Source: an uncultured Erysipelotrichaceae bacterium
GTDB lineage: Bacteria; Bacillota_I; Bacilli_A; Erysipelotrichales; Erysipelotrichaceae
Assembly: GCA_902803275.1 (NCBI GenBank)
Contig: CADCPE010000241.1
Span: 1-6,257 of the forward strand
DNA length: 6,257 nt
Direction of reading: 5' to 3'
Shown here: piece after piece, positions 1 to 6,091 of the stretch
Layout: every line of letters begins with the position of its first letter
Position numbering within the stretch: position 1 is the stretch's first letter
Notes under the pieces: model-generated
Seen by the model: only the letters and a program-made list of their open reading frames with translations
Told to the model about the DNA's origin: nothing
Databases searched by the model: none
Program-made: the position numbers and the translations under genes

Positions 1-2201
1 ACTCCGGTATTCGGGTCGAATGTCGCATCAAAGCCGCTGATATCAGAGATCTTCGGATCAGAGAGAGATACCAGTTTAACGGAGTCGGATTTGATCATGC
101 CGCTTGTTCTCAATGATTCATCCATGCCATCGGTAAATGCCGCATATGGCCATGTGCCGATTACGTGAGTGATCGTCGTGACACCTGATGGCTTCTCAAG
201 CGCGACAGGAGCACTGCCGCCGTATTTATATGCTGCTTCAAGGATGAGATGAGCTATCTTGCCCTGAGGACGCTCATTGTAGTAGTAATCCTTGGTTATA
301 TATGAAGGCTGATTAGAGACGACTCTTTCATAGCCTACCCAGGTTGCCGTAGTGTATTCGCTTGTAGCGGCAACCAGCCAGCCGTCCTTGATCGATCCGG
401 AAGGAACGCCCAGTTCAACAGCGGAATTGCCGTAGTCTGTTGTTCCGGTCTTGCCATAGACGGTGTAGTCACTGCTTCTAACGTAGGAATAGGTACCACC
501 AAATCCTGCAACATTGGATTTCATGAGTTCGGTTGTAAGATATGCGGCAGCTTCCGAAATGACCTGAGTTGATTCGTACTTAGGCGTGATCGGCGATTTG
601 CCGTTGGTGAACTCGATCCTTGAGATCGTGTGAGGCGGAGTATAGGTGCCGTAGTTCATGATGGCTGTATATGCACCGGCATGAATGTACGGAGTTACTT
701 CACAAGTTGAACCGCCCATCGCATACTGGATGTTGAAATCTTCCAGTGTGAAGTCATAGCCGATAGACTGAGCATAGTTGACGACATACTCGTATTTCTT
801 GGCATCCAGAACTGCCTGAAGCGTCTGGATCGCACAGGTATTGATGGAATTGCCTAAAGCTGTCTTCAAAGTTACATCACCGGTGTATGTTCCGGAGTCG
901 TTTACAACAGGAATTCCAGTCGAGGCATCAAGCCACATCGGCTTGTCGCAGATGACGTGGTCCGTAGCCCAGCCCAGATTCTCAAAGGCCAGGGCATAGT
1001 CAAGGATCGGTTTGATAGATGAACCAGGCTGCTTGTACTGGTCTGTCGCATGGTTGAGCAGAAGCTGTCCGCCATTGGCGTAGTTTCTTCCGCCGAGGAT
1101 TCCCACGACTTCACCGGTCGTGTTCTTGACACAGACCGATGCGACTTCGAAGTAGTCATCAGGATAAGCCAGATAATCTTCTTCAAAATCACCGGCCTGA
1201 ATCCTGTCCATCTCTTCCTGGATGTCCTTGTTCATGTAGGTGTATATATGCATGGTCGTTGTATAAGGATCAAGACCGGTAAGGTCTCTTACTTCATTGA
1301 CGACCTGATCGACATAAGCCTGATAAGGGATCCCGTTTCCATCATTCGACTTTGAATACGGATCCTTGAGCACATCTTCGATCCTTACAGATTTGGCCAG
1401 CTCGTATTCATCCTTGGTTATATAGCCGTGGTTTCTCATCTGATAGAGAACCTCGGTAACTCTTTCCTGAGCTGCTTCCAGATTGTAGAAAGGATTGTAG
1501 TAGTTCGGAGCGTTGATGACACCGGCCAGCAGAGCTCCTTCAACCAGGGTACATTCACTCAGATTCTTGCCGAAGTAATACTGGGCAGCCTTCTGGATAC
1601 CACGGATGTTGTTGGAACCTCCGAAGTTGAGCTTATTGACATAGGATTCGAAGATATCCTGTTTTGATTTCGCATCTTCAAGTTCAAAAGCCAGTGCGAT
1701 CTCCTGAACTTTTCTCTTGATGCCTGAGGCACCGGATCTTGATGCATATTCACCGGTCTCATCGTTGACGAAATATGTATTCTTGACTAACTGCATGGTG
1801 AAGGTGGAACCACCCTGACCGAATGAAAGAGTACGGAGGTTTTCCAGGATTGCCTTTGTGAAACGCGGGATGTCAAAACCGTTATGTTCGAAATAACGGG
1901 AGTCTTCGATTGCGACGAAGGCATCAACGACGCAGTTAGGGATCTCGGCATATTCGATGTTCTGCCTGATGACGGTACCGAGGTTGGCGACCGCTTCACC
2001 CTTGGAGTCATAGACAACTGAAGATTCGACCTGCTCAAAGTCTGCAGGGTTAAGTACAGGCTTGTCCTGAAGCAGTTTGTAGATGACGAATACACCGGCA
2101 CAGAGTCCGATGATCGCCAGTACCAGCATGCCGGATACGATTATCGCCCAGATGCGCGTTGCACTGATTTTACGTTTTGGTTTCACTTTTTTAATACTCA
2201 T
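1..2201 (-). CDS. ponA: Class A penicillin-binding protein (PBP1-type), C-terminus cut off by window edge
   Basis: Bifunctional peptidoglycan synthase: an N-terminal GT51 glycosyltransferase polymerises lipid II and a C-terminal transpeptidase cross-links the strands outside the membrane. 733 complete codons are visible with no stop, so the gene continues beyond base 1. A short basic cytoplasmic tail (residues 1-16) precedes one membrane helix (about 17-41). GT51 motifs follow: EDSRYFEHNG (99-108, catalytic E99), GGSTFTMQL (130-138), KRKVQE (162-167, second Glu E167) and the KxxIxExYxN-type motif (180-189). Transpeptidase motifs are SSIK (394-397, nucleophile S394), SIN (452-454) and KTGTT (584-588). 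After about residue 670 comes a C-terminal extension of unclear fold. Oddities: the usual QQ of GT motif 2 is MQ (M136), and a loop of about nine extra residues lies before E167. The ATG overlaps the recU stop (ATGA) and has only a weak AAAGAG upstream, so translation is probably coupled to recU. The recU-ponA order matches B. subtilis. Confidence 0.96.
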   Translation of the reverse strand, partial: MSIKKVKPKRKISATRIWAIIVSGMLVLAIIGLCAGVFVIYKLLQDKPVLNPADFEQVESSVVYDSKGEAVANLGTVIRQNIEYAEIPNCVVDAFVAIEDSRYFEHNGFDIPRFTKAILENLRTLSFGQGGSTFTMQLVKNTYFVNDETGEYASRSGASGIKRKVQEIALAFELEDAKSKQDIFESYVNKLNFGGSNNIRGIQKAAQYYFGKNLSECTLVEGALLAGVINAPNYYNPFYNLEAAQERVTEVLYQMRNHGYITKDEYELAKSVRIEDVLKDPYSKSNDGNGIPYQAYVDQVVNEVRDLTGLDPYTTTMHIYTYMNKDIQEEMDRIQAGDFEEDYLAYPDDYFEVASVCVKNTTGEVVGILGGRNYANGGQLLLNHATDQYKQPGSSIKPILDYALAFENLGWATDHVICDKPMWLDASTGIPVVNDSGTYTGDVTLKTALGNSINTCAIQTLQAVLDAKKYEYVVNYAQSIGYDFTLEDFNIQYAMGGSTCEVTPYIHAGAYTAIMNYGTYTPPHTISRIEFTNGKSPITPKYESTQVISEAAAYLTTELMKSNVAGFGGTYSYVRSSDYTVYGKTGTTDYGNSAVELGVPSGSIKDGWLVAATSEYTTATWVGYERVVSNQPSYITKDYYYNERPQGKIAHLILEAAYKYGGSAPVALEKPSGVTTITHVIGTWPYAAFTDGMDESLRTSGMIKSDSVKLVSLSDPKISDISGFDATFDPNTG

Positions 2202-2761
2202 AATTCAAATACTCTTTCTACTACCGCAATGTAGTCGCACGGTTTCTGATATGATCGCTTGATCTCATAGCCATTTTCTTCAATCCAGGCAAAAGGAAGA
2301 GATTTCCTGACACCGGAATTGTAGAAGTCTAAAAAATCGATTGCTTTAATTAGAAAGTCTTTATCATATTCGACCATGCGGATGATGATAAAAGCTATAG
2401 CCCCATGTCTTAGTACACTGGATAGATGATCTATCTGGTGTCTGTGAATAGATGAGAACGGAAAGGAAGTTTTGGATTCGCATTCCTTGGCTTCAAAGTC
2501 GATATATTTCCCCAAATATATCCCGTTGTAGTCAGTGGTCGAAGCCAGTTTGAAGTAGGCTTCGGTTATCTTTGCGGCACTTCTTTTCGGATAGTCAACA
2601 TGCACGATGGTGATCGGTGTAGGTTTCTTGTGGATCACGGCGATATCGTTGGTGAGATAATACCGGTTCGTGCGGTTTATGTCTTCTTCAAGTGACATGC
2701 CTCGATTGGATGCAGATTCTTTCGGTTGAACATAGACCTTGTTGCTGTTAGGATACTTCAT
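2198..2761 (-). CDS. recU: Holliday junction resolvase RecU
   Basis: Structure-specific endonuclease that cleaves four-way junctions during recombinational repair and chromosome segregation, working with RecA and the RuvAB branch migration machine. The protein is 187 aa, close to the usual size of about 200 aa. Visible family signatures are NRGMSLEEDIN (19-29), the PD-(D/E)xK-like active site with TTDYNG (75-80, D77) and DFEAKE (88-93, E90 and K92), and SFPFSSIHRHQ (99-109). The start is supported by AGGTGA at 2766-2771, four bases before the ATG, which is a rather short spacing. The stop codon TGA shares bases with the ponA ATG, so the two are one transcription and translation unit. It is transcribed divergently from gpsB, across a 103-bp spacer containing candidate promoters for both directions. 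Identification is firm from the active-site pattern and from the recU-ponA order. Confidence 0.95.
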   Translation of the reverse strand: MKYPNSNKVYVQPKESASNRGMSLEEDINRTNRYYLTNDIAVIHKKPTPITIVHVDYPKRSAAKITEAYFKLASTTDYNGIYLGKYIDFEAKECESKTSFPFSSIHRHQIDHLSSVLRHGAIAFIIIRMVEYDKDFLIKAIDFLDFYNSGVRKSLPFAWIEENGYEIKRSYQKPCDYIAVVERVFEL

Positions 2762-2814
2762 CTTTTCACCTAAGTAATATTATATAATATAGATGAATTT
2801 AAATGCTAGTTTAC

Positions 2815-2846
2815 TTGATTATAGCTAATTTTTGTTTTATTATAAT
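2815..2846 (+). promoter_or_regulatory. Candidate promoter for gpsB (possibly reading on into rnpB)
   Basis: TTGATT at 2815-2820 is followed after 17 bases by TATTAT (2838-2843), which overlaps a perfect TATAAT at 2841-2846. Transcription would begin around 2850-2853, giving a very short leader that carries the gpsB ribosome binding site almost at its 5' end. The -10 overlaps the putative -35 of the divergent recU promoter. The match is by eye in AT-rich sequence. Confidence 0.45.
2818..2845 (-). promoter_or_regulatory. Candidate promoter for recU-ponA
   Basis: On the minus strand a perfect TATAAT lies at 2823-2818, with TTATAA at 2845-2840 separated by 16 bases as a weak -35 (4 of 6 matches to TTGACA). 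This would give a leader of about 50 nt before the recU ATG. Another minus-strand TATAAT at 2784-2779 lacks a recognisable -35 and would start transcription right at the ribosome binding site, so it is less attractive. The region is very AT-rich, so chance matches are likely. Confidence 0.4.
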
Positions 2847-2853
2847 TTGTACT

Positions 2854-2858
2854 GGGAG
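2854..2858 (+). promoter_or_regulatory. Ribosome binding site that fixes the gpsB start
   Basis: GGGAG lies six bases before the ATG at 2865. This selects the ATG over an in-frame TTG at 2832, which has no ribosome binding site and sits just upstream of the predicted -10 box. Confidence 0.8.
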
Positions 2859-2864
2859 AAAGAT

Positions 2865-3179
2865 ATGGAGAAACTGAACTTGACACCGGAGACGATTCTT
2901 AATAAAGAATTTGAAACTGATTTCAAAGGATACAATGCTGAACAGGTCGACGCGTTTTTAGATGAAGTTCTGGAAGACTATCAGAAGATGGAAGAAAATG
3001 TCCAGGAGTTACTGGATGCAGTTTCTTCTTTACAGGATCAGGTAAAAGATTTGAAGTCCAAGAATCTTGAACTTGAAGGCCGCAAGATGGTCTTTGATCT
3101 GTCGAATACAACTTCGTACTCTTCAGTTGATGTATTAAAGAGAATCTCACGCTTAGAAGAATATATCTACAACAAATAA
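2865..3179 (+). CDS. gpsB: Cell division adaptor GpsB (DivIVA family)
   Basis: Small cytoplasmic coiled-coil protein that tethers class A PBPs and other wall enzymes to the division site and cell periphery. It is 104 aa from the ATG chosen for its GGGAG site; B. subtilis GpsB is 98 aa. The N-terminal DivIVA-like domain carries KEFETDFKGYNAEQVDAFLD (14-33). Y23, D29 and D33 align with the PBP-binding residues Y25, D31 and D35 of B. subtilis GpsB. A coiled coil (about 35-72) follows, then the short C-terminal trimerisation segment SVDVLKRISRLEEYIY (87-102), which resembles the GpsB C-terminus and argues against full-length DivIVA. The gene sits beside its expected client ponA, divergently oriented. 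Its last codons and stop overlap the P1 helix of rnpB. Confidence 0.93.
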   Translation: MEKLNLTPETILNKEFETDFKGYNAEQVDAFLDEVLEDYQKMEENVQELLDAVSSLQDQVKDLKSKNLELEGRKMVFDLSNTTSYSSVDVLKRISRLEEYIYNK

Positions 3180-3510
3180 CATTCAGACAATCGCTGCTTC
3201 GGCAGAGGAAAGTCCATGCTCGCACATCCTGCGATGGATGTAGTGATTATGCCAGGTGAGAAAGTAAGCCTGGGCAGCGCAAGCTGACGGCTGGCGATTT
3301 TCCTAAGGGAAACTATGGAAATAGCCTGTAAAAGTGTCAAAGAGACGAGTCTGCTAGAAATAGCAGAGTGGAACGCGATAAACCCCATAAGCGAGAAACC
3401 CAAATAATGGTAGGGGAACCGGTAATAGCGAACTGAAGCGATTTGCCGGGCGTGCAAACGCAGATAAATGATTGTCCAGTACAGAACATGGCTTATTAAA
3501 TGTTGTTTGT
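3172..3510 (+). ncRNA. rnpB: RNase P RNA, bacterial type B (Bacillus-like)
   Basis: Catalytic RNA that removes 5' leaders from precursor tRNAs together with the RnpA protein. Landmarks visible: conserved region I GAGGAAAGTCC (3205-3215); a CTGC-TTCG-GCAG hairpin (3194-3205) in the P3 position; CAGC-GCAA-GCTG (3275-3286); CTGCTA-GAAA-TAGCAG (3351-3366), matching the GAAA-capped P12 of Bacillus; GTGGAACGCG and GAGCGAGAAACCC-like core segments; GGTAGGGGAACC near 3410; and the closing region AGAACATGGCTTA (3483-3495). The ends are set by a P1 helix: ACAAATAACATT (3172-3183) pairs along 12 bp, with one U-G wobble, with AATGTTGTTTGT (3499-3510). Length is about 339 nt versus about 400 in B. subtilis; the region before the closing segment is short, suggesting a reduced or missing P19. 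The 5' strand of P1 lies within the end of gpsB. No convincing own promoter was seen. Confidence 0.96.
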
Positions 3511-3515
3511 AGAAT

Positions 3516-3537
3516 AGACCGCAAGGTCTTTTTTCTT
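3516..3537 (+). terminator. rnpB: Intrinsic terminator of rnpB
   Basis: AGACC (3516-3520), GNRA loop GCAA (3521-3524) and GGTCT (3525-3529) form a 5-bp hairpin followed directly by a T-run interrupted by one C. The stem is short but GC-rich, and it lies six bases beyond the P1 helix, where the RNase P RNA should end. Confidence 0.8.
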
Positions 3538-3548
3538 AATCGTTTGAC

Positions 3549-3577
3549 TTGAATTATATTCTTGCAGGTTATAAAAT
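3549..3577 (+). promoter_or_regulatory. Candidate upstream promoter for pgsA-recA
   Basis: TTGAAT (3549-3554) and TAAAAT (3572-3577) are separated by 17 bases, just after the rnpB terminator. It would give a leader of about 25 nt, but that leader holds no Shine-Dalgarno sequence. An alternative, better placed for a leaderless message, is the extended -10 at 3592-3602. Confidence 0.35.
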
Positions 3578-3591
3578 AATAAAGTACTAAT

Positions 3592-3602
3592 TGTGATATT
3601 AT
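3592..3602 (+). promoter_or_regulatory. Candidate extended -10 promoter giving leaderless pgsA mRNA
   Basis: TGTGATATTAT contains a TRTG extended -10 element followed by TATTAT (3597-3602). Six bases then separate it from the pgsA ATG, so the expected transcription start falls on or next to the start codon. No clear -35 lies 17 bases upstream, which extended -10 promoters can tolerate. Inferred by eye only. Confidence 0.35.
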
Positions 3603-3608
3603 AGTTTT

Positions 3609-4202
3609 ATGAATTTACCTAACAAATTAACATTATTCAGAATTGTTCTGGTTCCGGTATTATGCCTGGTATGGCTTTTTCCTTATGATCAGTTTGGGAT
3701 CGCTTTTGATTCTCTGACCGTAGGGGGCATTTCAGTCTCTTATCTCAATCTTATCGTTCTTGCGATCTTCGGGATCGCATCCTTTACGGATTTTCTGGAT
3801 GGCAAAATCGCCAGAAAAAACAATATCGTCACGACTTTCGGCAAGTTTGCCGATCCGATAGCTGATAAGCTGCTGGTAAATACGATGCTGATAATAATGA
3901 CCTATAAGCACATGATCCCGCTGGTCTGCTGCATCGTCATGATCCTAAGAGACATCATTGTCGACGGCTGCCGTATGATAGCGGCACAGAAGGGCGTCGT
4001 CGTTTCTGCAGGCATGCTGGGCAAGCTTAAAACAGCCCTGCAGATGGTCACGATAGTACTGATCCTGTTCAACAATATTCCTTTCGAGATCTGGAATATT
4101 CCATTGGATGAGATACTGATATGGTTTACGACCTTCATTTCCATTGCCGGCGGCTATTCATATTTCATGCAGGTAAAGGAATATATTTTTGAATCGATGT
4201 AG
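3609..4202 (+). CDS. pgsA: CDP-diacylglycerol-glycerol-3-phosphate 3-phosphatidyltransferase
   Basis: Integral membrane enzyme that joins CDP-diacylglycerol to glycerol-3-phosphate, giving phosphatidylglycerol phosphate, the committed step to phosphatidylglycerol and cardiolipin. The 197-aa length is normal for the family. The N-terminus NLPNKLTLFRI is typical. The CDP-alcohol phosphatidyltransferase signature spans D61-D86: DFLDGKIAR (61-69), G78, D82 and D86 supply the metal and substrate ligands. Further family marks are LRD (113-115) and GKLKT (138-142). Several hydrophobic segments are visible (about 11-25, 43-60, 89-113, 143-155, 169-182). The start is fixed because an in-frame TGA lies five codons upstream (3594-3596); no ribosome binding site precedes it. 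recA follows after 46 bp on the same strand, as in many Firmicutes, but cinA, which often lies between them, is absent. Confidence 0.95.
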   Translation: MNLPNKLTLFRIVLVPVLCLVWLFPYDQFGIAFDSLTVGGISVSYLNLIVLAIFGIASFTDFLDGKIARKNNIVTTFGKFADPIADKLLVNTMLIIMTYKHMIPLVCCIVMILRDIIVDGCRMIAAQKGVVVSAGMLGKLKTALQMVTIVLILFNNIPFEIWNIPLDEILIWFTTFISIAGGYSYFMQVKEYIFESM

Positions 4203-4216
4203 GAAAAACACATAAT
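4189..4216 (+). promoter_or_regulatory. Candidate recA promoter overlapping the end of pgsA
   Basis: TTGAAT (4189-4194, inside the last pgsA codons) is followed after 16 bases by CATAAT (4211-4216), each one or two bases from consensus. Transcription would begin near 4223, ahead of the AGGAGG site at 4233-4238. A second CATAAT copy lies 12 bases downstream at 4223-4228. I saw no Firmicute-type LexA box (GAAC-N4-GTTC) here. Confidence 0.4.
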
Positions 4217-4248
4217 TCCGGACATAATGTATAGGAGGTATTCTTAAT

Positions 4249-5277
4249 ATGGCAAAAAAGGAAGATACTTTGCAGCTCAGTGAAGATAAAAAAGATCAGC
4301 TTCTCAATGAAGCTTTGAAAACGATCGAAAAACAGTACGGTAAAGGTTCGATCATGAAACTTGGCGAACACGCATTCGTCGATGTCGATACGATCTCTAC
4401 CGGCTCTTTGGCTATCGATTATGCCTTGGGCGTAGGCGGTCTTCCTAGAGGCAGGATCATCGAAATATACGGTCCGGAATCTTCAGGCAAGACAACGCTG
4501 GCTCTGCAGTGCATTGCTGAATGCCAGAAAGACGGCGGCAAGGCTGCCTTTATCGATGCTGAACATGCAATAGATCCAAGATATGCCAAGGCATTGGGCG
4601 TTGATGTCGATGAACTGATCCTATCTCAGCCTGATTCAGGCGAACAGGCCTTGGAGATCGCTGAAGTGCTGATAAAATCAGGTGCGATCGATCTGATCGT
4701 CATCGACTCCGTTGCTGCGCTTGTTCCGCAGGCTGAACTGGATGGTGAGATGGGCGATTCCAATATCGGTCTTCATGCCCGTCTGATGTCTAAAGCCATG
4801 CGTAAACTGGCCGGCGCCATGAATGCCAACGGCTGTACCACCATCTTTATTAACCAGTTAAGAGAAAAAGTCGGCGTAATGTTCGGCAATCCGGAAACTA
4901 CTACCGGTGGCCGGGCACTGAAGTTTTATGCCACGATCAGAATGGAAGTAAGAAAATCCGAAGCTATCAAGAGCGGTCAGGATGTCATAGGTAATAAAGT
5001 TAATGTCAAGATCGCTAAAAATAAAGTTGCTCCGCCGTTCAAGACCTGCCAGGTTGAGATCTATTACGGTGAAGGTATCTCTCATGTTTCCGAAGTGATC
5101 AATCTGGGTGTCGAATTCGGCATCATTGAGAAATCCGGTTCATGGTATGCCTACAACGGTGAAAAGATCGGACAGGGTTCCGATGCGGTCAGAGCCTATC
5201 TGCTGGCCAATCCGGAGATAGATAAGGCGATCACGGAACAGATCAAAGCTAAAATGAACGAAAAAACTGAGGATTAA
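4249..5277 (+). CDS. recA: Recombinase RecA
   Basis: Cytoplasmic ATP-dependent strand-exchange protein that forms filaments on single-stranded DNA, drives homologous recombination and stimulates LexA self-cleavage. It is a full-length 342 aa protein. Visible elements: TGSLAIDYALGVGGLPRGRI (51-70), Walker A GPESSGKT (75-82), catalytic glutamate in AEHAIDP (E105), Walker B LIVIDSVAALVP (149-160), loop L1 around DGEMGDSNIGLHARLMSKAM (165-184), INQLREKVGVMFG (201-213), loop L2 beginning NPETTTGGRALKF (214-226) and KNKVAPPFK (257-265). The C-terminal acidic tail is very short (EKTED). A perfect AGGAGG (4233-4238) precedes the ATG by ten bases. The stop codon TAA lies in the loop of a terminator hairpin shared with the convergent HAD gene. 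No internal frameshift or intein is present. Confidence 0.99.
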   Translation: MAKKEDTLQLSEDKKDQLLNEALKTIEKQYGKGSIMKLGEHAFVDVDTISTGSLAIDYALGVGGLPRGRIIEIYGPESSGKTTLALQCIAECQKDGGKAAFIDAEHAIDPRYAKALGVDVDELILSQPDSGEQALEIAEVLIKSGAIDLIVIDSVAALVPQAELDGEMGDSNIGLHARLMSKAMRKLAGAMNANGCTTIFINQLREKVGVMFGNPETTTGGRALKFYATIRMEVRKSEAIKSGQDVIGNKVNVKIAKNKVAPPFKTCQVEIYYGEGISHVSEVINLGVEFGIIEKSGSWYAYNGEKIGQGSDAVRAYLLANPEIDKAITEQIKAKMNEKTED

Positions 5278-5291
5278 CTCAGTTTTATTTT
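5263..5291. terminator. Bidirectional terminator shared by recA and the HAD phosphatase gene
   Basis: AAAACTGAG (5263-5271) pairs perfectly over 9 bp with CTCAGTTTT (5278-5286) around the 6-base loop GATTAA (5272-5277). On the plus strand TTTTATTTT follows the GC part; on the minus strand the downstream flank is a run of six T (5266-5261), so it can work in both directions. The recA stop (5275-5277) is in the loop and the HAD stop (5287-5285) overlaps the outer edge of the stem. Confidence 0.88.
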
Positions 5292-6085
5292 ATGAATCTT
5301 TCATAGATCTCGGTAACAGGCGAATCGTTGTTTGTGGAATCAAGGATGATATCGCAGTCATTGATGATCTCATCGGCCGCATTTTTAACGCCAATGCCGA
5401 GTCCGGCTGCTTTTATCATCGACAGATCATTGAGCGAATCGCCTACGGCTATCGTTTCTGAAATCGGTATATTGAGATATTCTGCAAGTTTTCTTAATCC
5501 CTGTCCCTTATTGACGCCTTTCTTATTGAATTCGAGATATCTGTTGGCTGAAAGGGTGACGTCATATACATCGTCAAGATCGAGCTTTCTTTTCAGATCT
5601 CTCAGATAATCGATATCCGGATTGCAGTAAAGGACCTTCATGATCGGCAGATCCTTTAGGAAAGAGAGATCATTGCCTTCAAATTCGATCACATTGATCC
5701 TGTTTTTCAGATATTCTCTTTCGTTGTCGAAGACTCTGAAGCCGTAACAGTCAACAGCAGTATAGATATGAATGCAGACATTATGATTGAGGCCAGTTTC
5801 AAACAGTCTTACGGCGTCGGGATAGCCTAGAGGTTCCATGTGAATGATACGGTTTCCCTTGTTTTCGGTGATGATGGCCCCATTGAGAGAAATACAGTAT
5901 TCATCCTCCTTATCGTAAAGGCCAACTTCCTTTAGCGTGTTCTGAATGGAAAAATGTCCTCGTCCTGTAGCCAGGACCAGCTTTGTATCTTTTAACTTGC
6001 TGATGGTTTGAATATCAGCAGGGGAAACATGCTTATCTGTTGTCAGAAGTGTTTCATCAAGATCGGTCAAAATCAGTCTGTACAT
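5285..6085 (-). CDS. Cof-type HAD-superfamily (IIB) hydrolase
   Basis: Predicted cytoplasmic Mg2+-dependent phosphatase of the Cof/YbjI-like group, whose members act mostly on sugar phosphates, nucleotides or other small phosphoesters; the substrate cannot be read from the sequence. It is 266 aa, the usual size. HAD motifs: I, LTDLDETLL (6-14, nucleophile D8 and acid/base D10); II, LATGRG (38-43, T40); III, the lysine in NKGQGL (192-197, K193); IV, GDSLND (215-220, D216 and D220). The stretch between motifs II and III (about 80-180) is the C2B cap expected for class IIB. The start is fixed by an in-frame TAA four codons upstream (6097-6095), and no ribosome binding site precedes it; a TAAAAT box ends six bases before the ATG. 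It converges on recA with only seven bases between stop codons. Confidence 0.93.
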   Translation of the reverse strand: MYRLILTDLDETLLTTDKHVSPADIQTISKLKDTKLVLATGRGHFSIQNTLKEVGLYDKEDEYCISLNGAIITENKGNRIIHMEPLGYPDAVRLFETGLNHNVCIHIYTAVDCYGFRVFDNEREYLKNRINVIEFEGNDLSFLKDLPIMKVLYCNPDIDYLRDLKRKLDLDDVYDVTLSANRYLEFNKKGVNKGQGLRKLAEYLNIPISETIAVGDSLNDLSMIKAAGLGIGVKNAADEIINDCDIILDSTNNDSPVTEIYERFIK

Positions 6086-6091
6086 GATTAG

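Noticed and set aside
1050..1355. Plus-strand open frame opposite the PBP gene, with similar ones at 1428-1667 and minus-strand frames at 902-1192, 1559-1762 and 1787-2101
   Set aside because: They lie entirely within the ponA coding sequence in other frames, with no ribosome binding site or recognisable protein family.
2832..2864. Longer gpsB form starting at TTG 2832 (11 extra residues)
   Set aside because: No ribosome binding site precedes it, it lies just ahead of the predicted -10 box, and the extra residues have no counterpart in GpsB. ATG 2865 with GGGAG is better.
3351..3366. Hairpin CTGCTA-GAAA-TAGCAG considered as a separate regulatory hairpin or terminator
   Set aside because: No T-run follows, and it matches the GAAA-capped P12 stem within the RNase P RNA.
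3167..3457. Minus-strand open frames across rnpB (3167-3457 and 2923-3225)
   Set aside because: They are antisense to a structured RNA gene and to gpsB. Their content is explained by the RNase P RNA helices and shows no protein motif.
5328..5609. Plus-strand open frame inside the HAD gene, and minus-strand frames inside pgsA and recA
   Set aside because: Shadow frames of well-identified genes, without start signals.
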